A DNA stretch of 63,759 nt from Comamonadaceae bacterium (GCA_947442105.1 CANEVH010000019.1:1-63759), one strand, 5' to 3'; counted from the first letter of the stretch, positions 17,147 to 26,330 are shown. Notes: generated from the sequence alone by a model not told the origin. Made by a program: numbers and translations.

Positions 17147-18823
17147 TTACCAGTTACGGAAGCGCTTGGGCGGGTCGTACAGGCCGCCGGAGGCGCGCAC
17201 CAGGTCGCGCATGGTGCGCGCAGCCAGCAGGCTGCGGGTGGCGTCGCGCTTGTCAATGCCCAAGTCTTCGGCGCGCAGGATGATGCCGCGGTCGCGCAGG
17301 TTTTCCACCACCCTGCGGTCGCGGCCCAGGCCAATGGGGGTGTAACCGGCCACACCGCGGATGGCTTGCTCGCGCTCTTCGTCGCTGCGGCACAGCAGCA
17401 GGTTGGCAATGCCTTCTTCGGTCAGGATGTGGGTCACGTCGTCGCCGTAAATCATCACCGGCGGGATGTCCATCTTGGCCTGCTCGGCCAGCTTCCAGGC
17501 GTCCAGGGTTTCGACAAAGGCAGGTTGCATGTGCTCGCGAAAGGTCTCCACCATTTGCACCACCAGCTTTTGGCCGCGCGGCATGGCGTGCACGCCGCTG
17601 CGCCCCTGGCGCGCCTGGGCGCCGGCCTTGAGCCAAGCGGGCGTGGCGTGGCGGCGTCCGCGCGCGTCGGCCCCCATGTTCGGGGCGCCGCCGAAACCGG
17701 CAATGCGTCCGGCGGTGGCGGTGGAACTGTGACCCTGCAAGTCAATTTGCAAGGTGGAGCCGATGAACATGTCGCAGGCGTAGTGGCCGGCCGCCTGGCA
17801 CATGGCGCGGTTGCTGCGCAGGCTGCCGTCGGGCCCGGTAAAGAACACGTCGGGGCGGGCGCGCACATAGTTTTCCATGCCCAGCTCGGAACCAAAAGAA
17901 TGCACCGAGCGCACCCACCCCGCCTCAATGGCCGGAATCAGCGCCGGGTGCGGGTTGAGCGCCCAGTGGCTGCCGATCTTGCCCTTGAGGCCCAGCGACT
18001 CCGCGTAGGTGGGCAGCAGCAGCTCAATGGCTGCGGTGTCAAAACCGATGCCGTGGTTCAGGCGCTGCACGCCGTATTCGGAATAAATGCCCTTGATGGC
18101 CATCATGGCCATGAGCACCTGAATCTCAGATATCTGCGCTGGGTCGCGGGTGAACAACGGCTCGATCACATTGGGCTTGGGCGAGAGCACCACAAAGTCC
18201 ACCCAGTCGCCCGGAATGTCCACGCGCGGCACCTGGTCCACCCATTCGTTGACCTGGGCGATGACGATGCCGCTCTTAAACGCCGTGGCCTCCACAATGG
18301 CCGGGGTGTCTTCGGTGTTGGCGCCGGTTTACAAATTGCCCTGGGCGTCAGCCGACTGGGCGCACACCAGAGAGACCTGGGGCGTGAGGTCCACAAAGTA
18401 GCGGCCAAACAGCTCCAAGTAGGTGTGGATGGCGCCAATCTGGATCTGGCCCTTGGACACCATTTGCGCCAGGCGTGCGCTTTGCGGGCCGGAGAAAGAA
18501 AAGTCGAGCTTGGACGCGATACCCAACTCGAACAGGTCCAGGTGCTCGGGCAGCGCAACCACCGACTGCACCATGTGCAGGTCATGCACCTGCGCGGGGT
18601 CGAGCTGCGTCAAGCTGCGCGCCAGAAAGTCGGCCTGCTTTTGGTTATTGCCTTCCAGGCAGACGCGGTCACCCGACTCAATGACGGCGGACAGCAACTG
18701 CACCGCCGCTGCCGTGTCCAGCCGTTTGCCGCGCAACTGCGGCCCCAGCGCCGACGCGGCCCGTGTCAAGCGCCGCGCGCGGCCCTGAGCTTGGAGGTTC
18801 CACAAGGCCTGGGGTGCGTTCAT
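17147..18823 (-). pseudogene. mdcA: Malonate decarboxylase alpha subunit, interrupted by an in-frame TAA
   Basis: The frame from ATG 18823 spans 558 codons, the normal size for MdcA (acetyl-S-ACP:malonate ACP transferase). TAA at 18331-18329 breaks it after SADAQGNL. The same frame continues at once with TGANTEDTPAIVEATAFKSG and runs to the natural end (GGLYDPPKRFRNW). Homologues I recall have Tyr here, so TAT or TAC to TAA is likely. Everything else, including the acetyl-CoA-transferase-like domains, looks intact. Without MdcA the cycle cannot turn over, unless the stop is a sequencing error or the strain is recently mutated. Confidence 0.85.
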
Positions 18824-18824
18824 A

Positions 18825-19049
18825 TCACTCGGCTCCCATCACCATATTGGGCAAGCCGGTGGCAATGCCGGGAAAGGCGCACAGCAAGAACACGGCGACG
18901 AACATCAGCGCGGCGCGAGGCGCTCCACCTCGAATCGCGTGTATGAGCGCACGCTGGGGCGCCACGTTTTTGATCACAACAATGCCCAAGCCCACCCGCG
19001 CGGTCTTGGAGCCATAGCCCTGGGCGCAGGAGCGGACCCGAGCGGGCAT
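18825..19049 (-). pseudogene. Remnant of a TRAP transporter large permease (DctM C-terminus)
   Basis: The last about 50 residues (ALIHAIRGGAPRAALMFVAV, then FLLCAFPGIATGLPNMVMG) match the end of DctM-type TRAP permeases: an amphipathic stretch, the final membrane helix and the short tail. The rest of the permease is missing. The frame ends 1 base before mdcA, as an intact malonate TRAP operon would be placed. It joins a remnant of the binding protein just upstream. Confidence 0.65.
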
Positions 19050-19089
19050 TGCACCGCTGTTGACACTTGGAAACTGGCCCCCGACATAA

Positions 19090-19338
19090 GGTGAAAGAAC
19101 TTTCCGAGCCAGGGTGAATCTCCATCTTCAGCGCGCCGCGCGTGCGCTTATCCACGTCGGCGGCAAATGGGCGAACCAGGCGGTCGCGGAAATCGCCCTC
19201 GCTGGCGGTGCCGCCGGGGAGCGGGTGCGCATTTTTCAGCGTGGTGTTGGAGGCCAAAGCGGCAGTAAATGGGGCGGTGAAAGGGGCGGCCGCCAGCGAC
19301 AGAGCGCCTGCAGGTTTCAAAAGATGGCCTCTTTTCAT
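19090..19338 (-). pseudogene. Remnant of a TRAP periplasmic binding protein (DctP N-terminus)
   Basis: From ATG 19338 the frame gives a signal peptide-like start (MKRGHLLKPAGALSLAAAPF) and the DctP opening pattern (TTLKNAHPLPGGTASEGDF, later GALKMEIHPGS). Homology is lost near 19100, about 80 residues in where about 330 are expected. The dctP tail, the small permease and most of dctM appear deleted, so no functional importer remains. Confidence 0.65.
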
Positions 19339-19432
19339 GGAACCGTTTCCTCAGGTCTTGGTGGACAAGAATCACGACAGCCGCAACCGGTGTAGCACGC
19401 GGCGCGAGGGGCACAAAGCACTCAGAGGCGCA

Positions 19433-19448
19433 TTTATGTATACGTAAA
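19433..19448. promoter_or_regulatory. Candidate GntR-family operator
   Basis: tttatgtatacgtaaa is a 16-bp inverted repeat matching its complement at 14 of 16 positions, centred on gtatac. It lies between the divergent mdc side and the GntR gene. As I recall, the Acinetobacter mdc repressor MdcY, also GntR-type, binds a palindrome with a GTATAC core, so it is the natural target of the adjacent regulator. Confidence 0.6.
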
Positions 19449-19526
19449 TTATAGCCAGTGTATTTTTAAGTTGTACTAGCAAATACCATAGGGACCCATG
19501 ATGAATACGTGTGCCATACTGAGCGA

Positions 19527-20186
19527 ATGAAAATTTCTGATGTGGTCCGTGAAAAAATCGAAGAGCAAATCGCCACAGGCGCGTTGCCGCCGGGCAGCAC
19601 GCTCGACGAAGCCGCCCTAGTAGAAGCCCATGGCGTGTCACGCACGCCGGTGCGCGAAGCGATGATTCAGCTCGCCACCGAAGGCCTGATCGAAATGCGC
19701 CCGCGCCACGGCGCCGTGGTCACCAGCATTGGCCCGGCGCGGCTGATTGAAATGTTTGAGGTGATGGCCGAGTTGGAGTCCATGTGCGGCCGCCTGGCCG
19801 CGCGGCGCATGAGCGAAGGCGAGCGCAAAGCCTTGCGCAAAGCCCATGAAGACTGCGAAGCAGCCCGCGCCGCGAACGACACCGACCGCTATTTCTATTG
19901 CAACGAGCTGTTCCACGCCGCCATTTACGCCGGTAGCCACAACCAGTTTTTAAGCGAGCAAGCGCAGCAACTGCACCGCCGCCTGCGCCCCTACCGCCGC
20001 CTGCAACTGCGGGTGCGCGACCGCATGGGCAGCTCGTTCACCGAGCATGAGGCCATCGTCCAGGCGATTACTGCGGGCGACGCCCAGGCCGCAGCCCAGG
20101 CCCTACATGGCCACATCGTGGTGCAGGGCGAACGCTTTGGCGACTTGTTGGCATCACTGGCCGAGCTGACGGCTTCGGCCACTTAA
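19527..20186 (+). CDS. GntR-family regulator (FCD subfamily), MdcY-like
   Basis: 219 residues. The N-terminal winged helix-turn-helix has the family motif GVSRTPVREAMIQLATEGLI, followed by an all-helical FCD ligand domain (ELESMCGRLAARRMSEGER; FHAAIYAGSHNQFL; EHEAIVQAITAGD). ATG 19527 matches the usual N-terminus; the frame opens 18 bases earlier. Its position divergent from mdcA, with a GTATAC palindrome between, suggests it controls malonate use. The true effector is unknown. Confidence 0.85.
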   Translation: MKISDVVREKIEEQIATGALPPGSTLDEAALVEAHGVSRTPVREAMIQLATEGLIEMRPRHGAVVTSIGPARLIEMFEVMAELESMCGRLAARRMSEGERKALRKAHEDCEAARAANDTDRYFYCNELFHAAIYAGSHNQFLSEQAQQLHRRLRPYRRLQLRVRDRMGSSFTEHEAIVQAITAGDAQAAAQALHGHIVVQGERFGDLLASLAELTASAT

Positions 20187-20206
20187 GCAGTCTGCGGGCG
20201 CAGCCA

Positions 20207-20290
20207 CCCAAGACGTGTGGCGCGCGTTTGGTGTGAGCCTTAACGACGAAGGCATCCGCTTGGTTGCCGCCGGGCGCACCGGCGTGGCTC
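20207..20290 (+). pseudogene. Short relic of an 8-oxoguanine deaminase gene
   Basis: In one frame this stretch reads QDVWRAFGVSLNDEGIRLVA, then AGRTGVA. The intact deaminase at 10.1-11.5 kb has QDVWHAHCVKLDDEGISLFA, then ATRTGVA at 10.9 kb. The metal-binding His of HAH is lost and no open gene surrounds it. It sits directly upstream of the toxin-antitoxin pair and the urate genes, so another deaminase copy probably stood here. Confidence 0.75.
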
Positions 20291-20450
20291 CCCGCCGCCG
20301 CCCCCCAGCGGTGTGGGCTTGGCCAGTAGCGCAATAGGGTCTGGCGCCAGAACCACTGGCCGAGATGTATGCCGGAAAACTGGCGGAAAATGGCAAATAG
20401 AGTGGTTTTTATCCATAATGGCACGCTAGTCCACAAACCCAAAATTTGCC

Positions 20451-20696
20451 ATGAACCTGATAAGCAATCTCTCGCACGGCAGAACGGTGATACCGGCTGG
20501 CTTTCGGCAGCAGCTCGGTATTCAAGACGGCGACCAGTTGGTCTGGAGCGTGCAAGGCGACGCCCTGCTGGTGACCACCCGGCGCGCCCAGTTGCGCAAA
20601 GCGCAGGCACTGTTTCAAAGCTTTGCGCCCCAAGGCTCGCCCTCGGTGGCCGATGAACTCATCGCCGAGCGCCGCAGGGTGGCGGACAGCGAATGA
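20451..20696 (+). CDS. AbrB/MazE-type antitoxin
   Basis: 81 residues with the swapped-hairpin AbrB pattern GRTVIPAGFRQQLGIQDGDQ followed by LVWSVQGDALLVTT. The C-terminal tail (VADELIAERRRVADSE) would bind and block the toxin. Its stop overlaps the toxin start as ATGA (20693-20696). Such antitoxins also repress their own promoter. Confidence 0.85.
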   Translation: MNLISNLSHGRTVIPAGFRQQLGIQDGDQLVWSVQGDALLVTTRRAQLRKAQALFQSFAPQGSPSVADELIAERRRVADSE

Positions 20697-21103
20697 GCGG
20701 CACCGTAGTGCTCGATGCCTCGGCAGTGCTGGCATTTTTGCAAGGGGAGCCGGGGGAAGAAACAGTAGCCCAGGCCTTACAGTCGCAGCGCTGCCTGGTG
20801 ACGGCGGCCAATCAGGCGGAGGTCATCAGCCGTGCGCAGGACCGGGGTGGTGAGCGTGCGGTCATAGAGCATCTGTTGGGCGAACTGGGCTATGAGGTCA
20901 TCGACTGCACCGCTGCAGACGGCGCGCAAGCCGGATGGCTGCGCACCGCCACCCGAACCAGTGCCTTAAGCCTGAGCGACCGCCTGTGTCTGGCTGCAGC
21001 GCAGCGGCTGCAAGCCCCGGTGCTGACCGCAGACCGGCAGTGGCTAGGGCTTGGCGCGGCGCTGGGCTTGAACGTGGTGTCCATACGGCCAGCAGCGGCC
21101 TGA
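20693..21103 (+). CDS. PIN-domain toxin (VapC type)
   Basis: 136 residues with a PIN ribonuclease fold. Acidic metal ligands are visible in VVLDASAVLAFLQGE near the N-terminus, NQAEVISRA near 40 and LSLSDRLCLAAA near 95, followed by VLTADRQW. The protein probably cleaves RNA when free of its antitoxin. It is the second gene of an overlapping two-gene operon. Confidence 0.88.
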   Translation: MSGTVVLDASAVLAFLQGEPGEETVAQALQSQRCLVTAANQAEVISRAQDRGGERAVIEHLLGELGYEVIDCTAADGAQAGWLRTATRTSALSLSDRLCLAAAQRLQAPVLTADRQWLGLGAALGLNVVSIRPAAA

Positions 21104-21138
21104 GGGCTTTGCGCGGTGGGATAAGCACCGCACAACAA

Positions 21139-22341
21139 TCATTCCACCTTCGCCCCGCCCTCAAACCAGCGTTTGAGGGTGTCGCGCTCGGCCTCGGTGA
21201 TTTGGGTGGCGTTGTTCATGGGCATGATGCGGCTTAGCACCGCCTGCTGGTAAATGCCCTGGGCGTGCGCGGCCACTTGCGCGGGCGAGTCCAGCCGCAC
21301 ATTCTTCATTTGCACTTGCGCCGCGTGGCAGGGGTAGCAGCGTTGCGCCAATATGGGCTGCACCGTGCCGTAGCCCACGGGGGCCAGTGATGCGGCGTCC
21401 ACAGGCGCGCGCGGCGCAGGCGCCAGGGCGACGATCACGCCCACAATGGCCAGCAGCCCGGCCAACGCATACGGCCAGGGGTGCGGGTTGCGTGCCAGCT
21501 TAAAGCCGTGGCGCAGCACGAAGAACTGGCGAATGCCCGCACCCGCAAACATCATGGCAATCAGCACCAGCCAGTTGTGGGCGTTGGTGTAGGTAAAGCT
21601 GTAGTGGTTGCTCAGCATGGCAAACAGCACCGGCAGGGTGAAATAGGTGTTGTGCACGCTGCGCTGCTTGCCGCGCTTGCCGTGGATGGGGTCTACCGGC
21701 TGATCGTCGCGAATGCTTTGCACCACGGTTTTTTGGCCGGGGATGATCCAGAAAAACACATTGGCGCTCATGGTGGTGGCCACCATGGCGCCCACCAGCA
21801 AAAACGCGGCGCGCCCGGCAAACCAATGGCAGGCCAGCCAGGCGGCCGCGCACACCAAGAGCGCCACCAGCGCGCCCACAATGCGGTCGCCACCCTCGCG
21901 CTGGCCAAACACGCGGCAAATCGCGTCATACGCCAGCCAAAACACCACCAAAAAGCCCAGCGCCACAGCCACCGCCGCCTGGGGCGACCAGTCCATCACC
22001 GATTTGTCCACCAAATAGGTGCCCGCGTTCCAAAGGTAGGAGATGGTGAACAGCGAAAAGCCGGTCAGCCAAGTGCTGTAGCTCTCCCAATAAAACCAGT
22101 GCAAATGGCCAGGCAGCTGGGGCGGGCGCACTGCAAACTTGACGGGATGGTAAAAGCCCCCACCATGCACCGCCCAGAGCTCGCCGCTCACACCCTGGCG
22201 TTTTAGGTCGGGGTCGGTGGGCGGGGTGAGGCTGCTGTCCAAAAACACAAAGTAAAACGAGGAGCCCACCCAGGCAATGGCGGTAACCACATGCGCCCAG
22301 CGCAAGAGGAGGTTGGCCCAGTCGAGCAAATAAGTTTCCAT
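21139..22341 (-). CDS. puuD: Membrane urate hydroxylase with cytochrome c domain
   Basis: 400 residues. The N-terminal part has about eight membrane helices, opening with LLRWAHVVTAIAWVGSSFYF and including ISYLWNAGTYLVD. The C-terminal periplasmic domain carries the haem c site CYPCH and a distal Met in MPMNNATQ. This fits PuuD, which oxidises urate to 5-hydroxyisourate and passes electrons to the respiratory chain. The next step, UraH, is 2.7 kb away. Confidence 0.92.
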   Translation of the reverse strand: METYLLDWANLLLRWAHVVTAIAWVGSSFYFVFLDSSLTPPTDPDLKRQGVSGELWAVHGGGFYHPVKFAVRPPQLPGHLHWFYWESYSTWLTGFSLFTISYLWNAGTYLVDKSVMDWSPQAAVAVALGFLVVFWLAYDAICRVFGQREGGDRIVGALVALLVCAAAWLACHWFAGRAAFLLVGAMVATTMSANVFFWIIPGQKTVVQSIRDDQPVDPIHGKRGKQRSVHNTYFTLPVLFAMLSNHYSFTYTNAHNWLVLIAMMFAGAGIRQFFVLRHGFKLARNPHPWPYALAGLLAIVGVIVALAPAPRAPVDAASLAPVGYGTVQPILAQRCYPCHAAQVQMKNVRLDSPAQVAAHAQGIYQQAVLSRIMPMNNATQITEAERDTLKRWFEGGAKVE

Positions 22342-22429
22342 GGGGGATGTCTCCAGTGGCGGCGATTGTAAAAATGGTGGGGATTCGATGGCTAGGTTTA
22401 CGTGGCTGCGCTTAGGTGGCTGCGCGGCT

Positions 22430-23233
22430 TCAGGCCCAAAGAAGCAACAACTGCGCCGCCACCGACGCGGCGATCACCTCGGGGCGCTTGTCTTGAATGC
22501 CGGGTATTCCAATCGGGCAGGTGACCTGGGCAAGCTCGGCGGCGCTAAAGCCTTTGGCCAGCAAGCGGTGGCTGAACGTGGCCCATTTGGTTTTGCTGCC
22601 AATCAGCCCGATAAACGGCAGGTCACCCTGAACGCGCTGGCGCAGCAAGCAGGCGGCGACGATGTCCAGGTCCTCCGCGTGGCTAAAGCTCATTACCAGC
22701 ACGCGCGACTGCGGCGCCAAACCGGGTACAGCGCCTTGCACTGGATTGGAATGCTCGCAGTGCACGCGCTGCGGCGTGTCTGCGGGGAAAGGCTGGTCGC
22801 GGCTGTCAAACCAAGACAGGTCCACCGGCAGCAGGCCCAAGGCGCGCACCAGCGCGGCGCCCACATGGCCGCTGCCAAACAAGGCGACCGGCATCAAAGG
22901 CGTTTGCAGGCGCTGCGCCAGCGTGGGCACATCCGCTTGCGACACAGGGTCAAACGCCAGGGTCACCTGGCCGCCGCAGCACTGGCCCAGGCTGGGGCCC
23001 AAGGCGTAGCGCTGCACCCGCGCCAGGCTGGGGGTGCGCAGCAGCGCTCGCGCGTGGGCAATGGCATCGAGCTCCAGGCGACCGCCGCCCACAGTGGCCA
23101 GCGTATGGTAGGCAAACACGGCCATCCAGGCACCCACCTCGCGGGGCACCGAGCCTTGGCTGGCTTGCACGCTTACCAAAATGGCGTTACCGTGCGCCAG
23201 TTGCGCTAAAAATGGCGCAATCAGGTTCTGCAT
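22430..23233 (-). CDS. xdhC: Xanthine dehydrogenase maturation factor XdhC
   Basis: 267 residues. The N-terminal XdhC segment has QGSVPREVGAWMAV and TVGGGRLE with the CCGG motif, and the C-terminal Rossmann part has ALFGSGHVGAALVRAL. XdhC inserts or sulfurates the molybdenum cofactor of xanthine dehydrogenase. xdhAB are not in the window. ATG 23233 is preferred; the frame opens at 23266. It belongs with the urate genes. Confidence 0.9.
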   Translation of the reverse strand: MQNLIAPFLAQLAHGNAILVSVQASQGSVPREVGAWMAVFAYHTLATVGGGRLELDAIAHARALLRTPSLARVQRYALGPSLGQCCGGQVTLAFDPVSQADVPTLAQRLQTPLMPVALFGSGHVGAALVRALGLLPVDLSWFDSRDQPFPADTPQRVHCEHSNPVQGAVPGLAPQSRVLVMSFSHAEDLDIVAACLLRQRVQGDLPFIGLIGSKTKWATFSHRLLAKGFSAAELAQVTCPIGIPGIQDKRPEVIAASVAAQLLLLWA

Positions 23234-23295
23234 CGGGAATTTCTTGGCCCAAGCATGTGACCACATACAACGACAACTGCCATTGGAGACACTTT

Positions 23296-23844
23296 ATGAC
23301 CCTTTTTTCGAGCCGCCACGGGTGGCGCACCCCGCGCGGCAAGGCGCTGACCTGGCTGGCCATTGCCTGCATCATGGCCGGTTGCGCCACGCCACCGCCA
23401 CCCGCTCCGGTGGTGGTCGCCCCCCCGCCTGCACCCCCTGCCCCCGCACCGGTGGTCATCGCCCCCGCCCCGCCGGCACCGGTGGTGGTACAGCCTAGCT
23501 ATGTTTCGCAAGCCGCCACGCCCAAGGACTACCGCCGCGACGCCGCCACCCACCTGTATGGCAAAGTCGCTGAACGCATTTACAAGGGCAAGATGCCCCC
23601 ACTGCTGCACGCCGTAGGCGTATTGCAGGTCGACATTGACCGCAACGGCGCGGTAACCGATGTGCGCTGGATGCGCGCCCCAAGCCATGTGCCAGCGGTG
23701 ATGGCCGAAATTGAACGCACGGTGCGCGCTGCGGCGCCCTACCCGGCCCCCATCCGAATGCAAGGCGTAACCTACACCGACACCTGGTTGTGGCACAAGA
23801 CTGGCCGCTTTCAGCTCGACACCTTGTCTGAGGGCCAGCTCTGA
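23296..23844 (+). CDS. Pro-rich lipoprotein with TonB-like C-terminal domain
   Basis: 182 residues. A lipoprotein signal ends at the lipobox IMAGC near residue 26, followed by a Pro/Ala/Val-rich linker of about 45 residues. The C-terminal half (VGVLQVDIDRNGAVTDVRWM; VRAAAPYPAPIRMQGVTYTD) resembles the TonB C-terminal fold. GGAGA about 7 bases before ATG 23296 sets the start. It is probably anchored in the outer membrane and spans the periplasm; its role is unknown. It lies divergent from xdhC with overlapping leader regions. Confidence 0.75.
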   Translation: MTLFSSRHGWRTPRGKALTWLAIACIMAGCATPPPPAPVVVAPPPAPPAPAPVVIAPAPPAPVVVQPSYVSQAATPKDYRRDAATHLYGKVAERIYKGKMPPLLHAVGVLQVDIDRNGAVTDVRWMRAPSHVPAVMAEIERTVRAAAPYPAPIRMQGVTYTDTWLWHKTGRFQLDTLSEGQL

Positions 23845-23884
23845 GCACTTGCCGCCCCCGTGTGCACTCGGGCGCGCTTGCGCT

Positions 23885-24244
23885 TCAAGAGCCACGGTAG
23901 GTCGAGTAGCTCCAGGGACTCACCAGCAGGGGCACGTGGTAGTGCTGGGTGAGATCGGCGACGCCAAAGTCCAAACTCACCTGGTTCAAAAACGGCGGCT
24001 CTGGCAGGTCCACGCCACGCGCCTTGAAATAGGCAGCCACCTCAAACACCAGCCGGTAGGTGCCCACCTTGAGGCTTTGGCTGTCGTACAACAGACCATC
24101 GGGATTGCGGCCATCGGCGTTGAGCACCAGTGAGATGACCCTGTGGGCCTGGCCCTCGGCGCCGCCGGTGGTGTACAGAGACACCCGCATTCCCGCTGCC
24201 GGAGTGCCGTGCATGGTGTCTAAAACGTGGGTGCTAAGGCCCAT
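23885..24244 (-). CDS. uraH: 5-hydroxyisourate hydrolase (transthyretin-like)
   Basis: 119 residues. The family hallmarks are present: LSTHVLDTMHGTPAAGM at the start, HYHVPLLVSPWSYSTYRGS at the end with the diagnostic YRGS, and an Arg in the middle (NPDGLL context). It hydrolyses the product of PuuD to OHCU. A strong AAGGAGAG precedes ATG 24244. Confidence 0.93.
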   Translation of the reverse strand: MGLSTHVLDTMHGTPAAGMRVSLYTTGGAEGQAHRVISLVLNADGRNPDGLLYDSQSLKVGTYRLVFEVAAYFKARGVDLPEPPFLNQVSLDFGVADLTQHYHVPLLVSPWSYSTYRGS

Positions 24245-24436
24245 TGGGCTCTCCTTCAATCGTGGTGTTTGGTGGTCTGGGTACGCGCGCAGTTTATGGG
24301 TGTTTTGGCGCGGCCAGAGCCTCGCGTTCCGGGCTACGCCAGCCACTCCACTTTTTCGCCCCGGCTGCTGCGTCTACAGGCACCAAAGTTGCTTTGGTAT
24401 AAACGGTATCCATCTGACAATCTGCAAGGGACTTTT

Positions 24437-25465
24437 ATGCCATATCGTTTTTTTCTCCGCAAGCTGACACTTGCCTCTGCCTTGCTGGGCGCAGGCCTGG
24501 CCATGGCGCAAACCACGCCGATCAAGTTTCAGCTCGACTGGCGCTTTGAAGGCCCCGCCGCCCTGTTTTTGACGCCGGCCGCCAAAGGCTATTTCAAGGA
24601 CGCCAAGCTAGACGTCACCATTGACGCGGGCAACGGCTCCGGCGGCACGGTCACCCGCGTCGCATCTGGCGCCTACGACATGGGCTTTGCCGACACCGCC
24701 GCGCTGATGGAGTTCCACGCCAACAACCCCGACGCGCCCAACAAGCCGGTGGCGGTGATGATGGTTTACAACGACACGCCAGCCTCAGTCATGGCGCTCA
24801 AAAAATCCGGCATCAAAACCCCCGCCGATCTGAATGGCAAAAAGCTGGGTGCACCCGTGTTTGACGCCGGTCGGCGTGCTTTCCCCATTTTTGCCAAGGC
24901 CAACAACGTCAGCGGCGTGCAATGGACCGCCATGGACCCGCCGCTGCGCGAAACCATGCTGGCGCGCGGTGACGTGGACGCCATCACCGGCTTTACCTTC
25001 ACCTCGCTCTTGAACCTAGAAGCGCGCGGCGTGAAGGCAGAAGACGTGGTGGTGCTGCCCTACCCGGCCTATGGCGTCAAGCTGTATGGCAACGCCATCA
25101 TCGCCTCGCCCAAACTGCTTAAAGAAAACCCCGCTGCGGTCAGAGCCTTTTTGTCGGCCTTTGCCAAGGGCATGAAAGACGTGATCGCCAACCCGGCCGC
25201 CGCCGTGGCGGACGTGAAGGCGCGTGACGGCATCATCAACGCCGAACTGGAAACCCGCCGACTGCAACTGGCGATTGACACCGCCATCAACAGCGCCAAC
25301 GCCCGCGCCGAGGGCTTCGGCCAAGCCAATGGCCCGCGCCTGGCGCTAATGGCGTCTCAGGTGTCGGACGCCTTCAACACCAAAACCCGCATCAACCCGG
25401 ACACCGTGTGGAACCCCGGCTTTTTGCCCTCCAAGGCCGAACTCAACGTCCTACCCAAGAAGTAA
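24437..25465 (+). CDS. ABC transporter periplasmic binding protein (NMT1/SsuA-like)
   Basis: 342 residues with a cleavable signal peptide (LTLASALLGAGLAMAQ). The mature part begins IKFQLDWRFEGPAALF, the usual opening of NMT1/THI5-like and nitrate/sulfonate-type binding proteins, and continues with YFKDAKLDVTIDAGNGSGGT. It is first in a three-gene importer operon divergent from uraH. A purine-derived ligand such as urate or allantoin is a reasonable guess from context only. Confidence 0.85.
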   Translation: MPYRFFLRKLTLASALLGAGLAMAQTTPIKFQLDWRFEGPAALFLTPAAKGYFKDAKLDVTIDAGNGSGGTVTRVASGAYDMGFADTAALMEFHANNPDAPNKPVAVMMVYNDTPASVMALKKSGIKTPADLNGKKLGAPVFDAGRRAFPIFAKANNVSGVQWTAMDPPLRETMLARGDVDAITGFTFTSLLNLEARGVKAEDVVVLPYPAYGVKLYGNAIIASPKLLKENPAAVRAFLSAFAKGMKDVIANPAAAVADVKARDGIINAELETRRLQLAIDTAINSANARAEGFGQANGPRLALMASQVSDAFNTKTRINPDTVWNPGFLPSKAELNVLPKK

Positions 25466-25490
25466 CCGCACTACCCTACAAAGGCCCCGC

Positions 25491-26330
25491 ATGAGCACTC
25501 CCGACCCCGGCTGGTTTGTCAACTTTGAGGATGTGTGGCTGGCCTACAACCCTGAGTTGCTGGCGCAAAACAACTTTGCCGTCGAGGCGATTGACCTGAA
25601 AGTGCGCCAGGGCGAGTTCATCGCCATCGTGGGGCCTTCGGGCTGCGGCAAATCGACCTTTATGAAGCTGGCCACGGGGCTGAAAATGCCGTCCAAGGGC
25701 CGCATCACCATCGACGGAGCGCCCGTCACCGGGCCGCTGAAGATCTCGGGCATGTCCTTCCAGGCTCCGTCGCTACTGCCCTGGCGCACCACGGTGGACA
25801 ACGTGCTGCTGCCGCTAGAGATCGTGGAGCCCTACCGCAGCCAGTTCAAGGCCAAGCGCAAGGAGTACGAGCAACGCGCCCGTGCGCTCTTGCAAAAAGT
25901 GGGCTTGGGAGGCTATGAGGACAAGTTTCCCTGGCAGCTCTCGGGCGGCATGCAACAGCGTGCCAGCATTTGCCGTGCGCTAATCCATGAACCCAAGATG
26001 CTGCTGCTGGACGAGCCCTTTGGTGCGCTGGACGCCTTTACCCGCGAAGACCTGTGGTGCATCTTGCGCGACCTGTGGACCGAGCAGCAATTCAACGTGA
26101 TATTGGTGACCCACGACCTGCGCGAGTCGGTGTTTCTGGCCGACACGGTGTGTGTGATGAGCAAAAGCCCGGGGCGTTTCGTCGTCAAGCGCGCCATCGA
26201 CCTGCCGCGCCCGCGCGACCTGGAACTCACTTACACGCGCGAATTCACCGATATCGTGCATGAACTGCGTGGCCACATCGGCGCCACGCGCCAAAACAAT
26301 GCGGCCCAGCCCGCCGGGAGCGCGCCATGA
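25491..26330 (+). CDS. ABC transporter ATP-binding protein (SsuB/TauB-like)
   Basis: 279 residues. Walker A GPSGCGKST near residue 50, signature LSGGMQQRASICRAL near 150, Walker B MLLLDEPFGALDA and switch His in VTHDL are all intact. It powers the importer formed with the neighbouring permease. Its stop overlaps the permease start as ATGA. Confidence 0.92.
   Translation: MSTPDPGWFVNFEDVWLAYNPELLAQNNFAVEAIDLKVRQGEFIAIVGPSGCGKSTFMKLATGLKMPSKGRITIDGAPVTGPLKISGMSFQAPSLLPWRTTVDNVLLPLEIVEPYRSQFKAKRKEYEQRARALLQKVGLGGYEDKFPWQLSGGMQQRASICRALIHEPKMLLLDEPFGALDAFTREDLWCILRDLWTEQQFNVILVTHDLRESVFLADTVCVMSKSPGRFVVKRAIDLPRPRDLELTYTREFTDIVHELRGHIGATRQNNAAQPAGSAP

Noticed and set aside
847..18331. TAA read as an amino acid (recoding)
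   Set aside because: Many intact genes in the window end in TAA, including the 8-oxoguanine deaminase and the choX region genes, so two internal TAA codons are better explained by mutation or error.
16895..18946. 683-codon plus-strand frame opposite mdcA and the TRAP relic
   Set aside because: It is a shadow of the minus-strand mdc genes; the product is His/Gln/Gly-rich with no family features.
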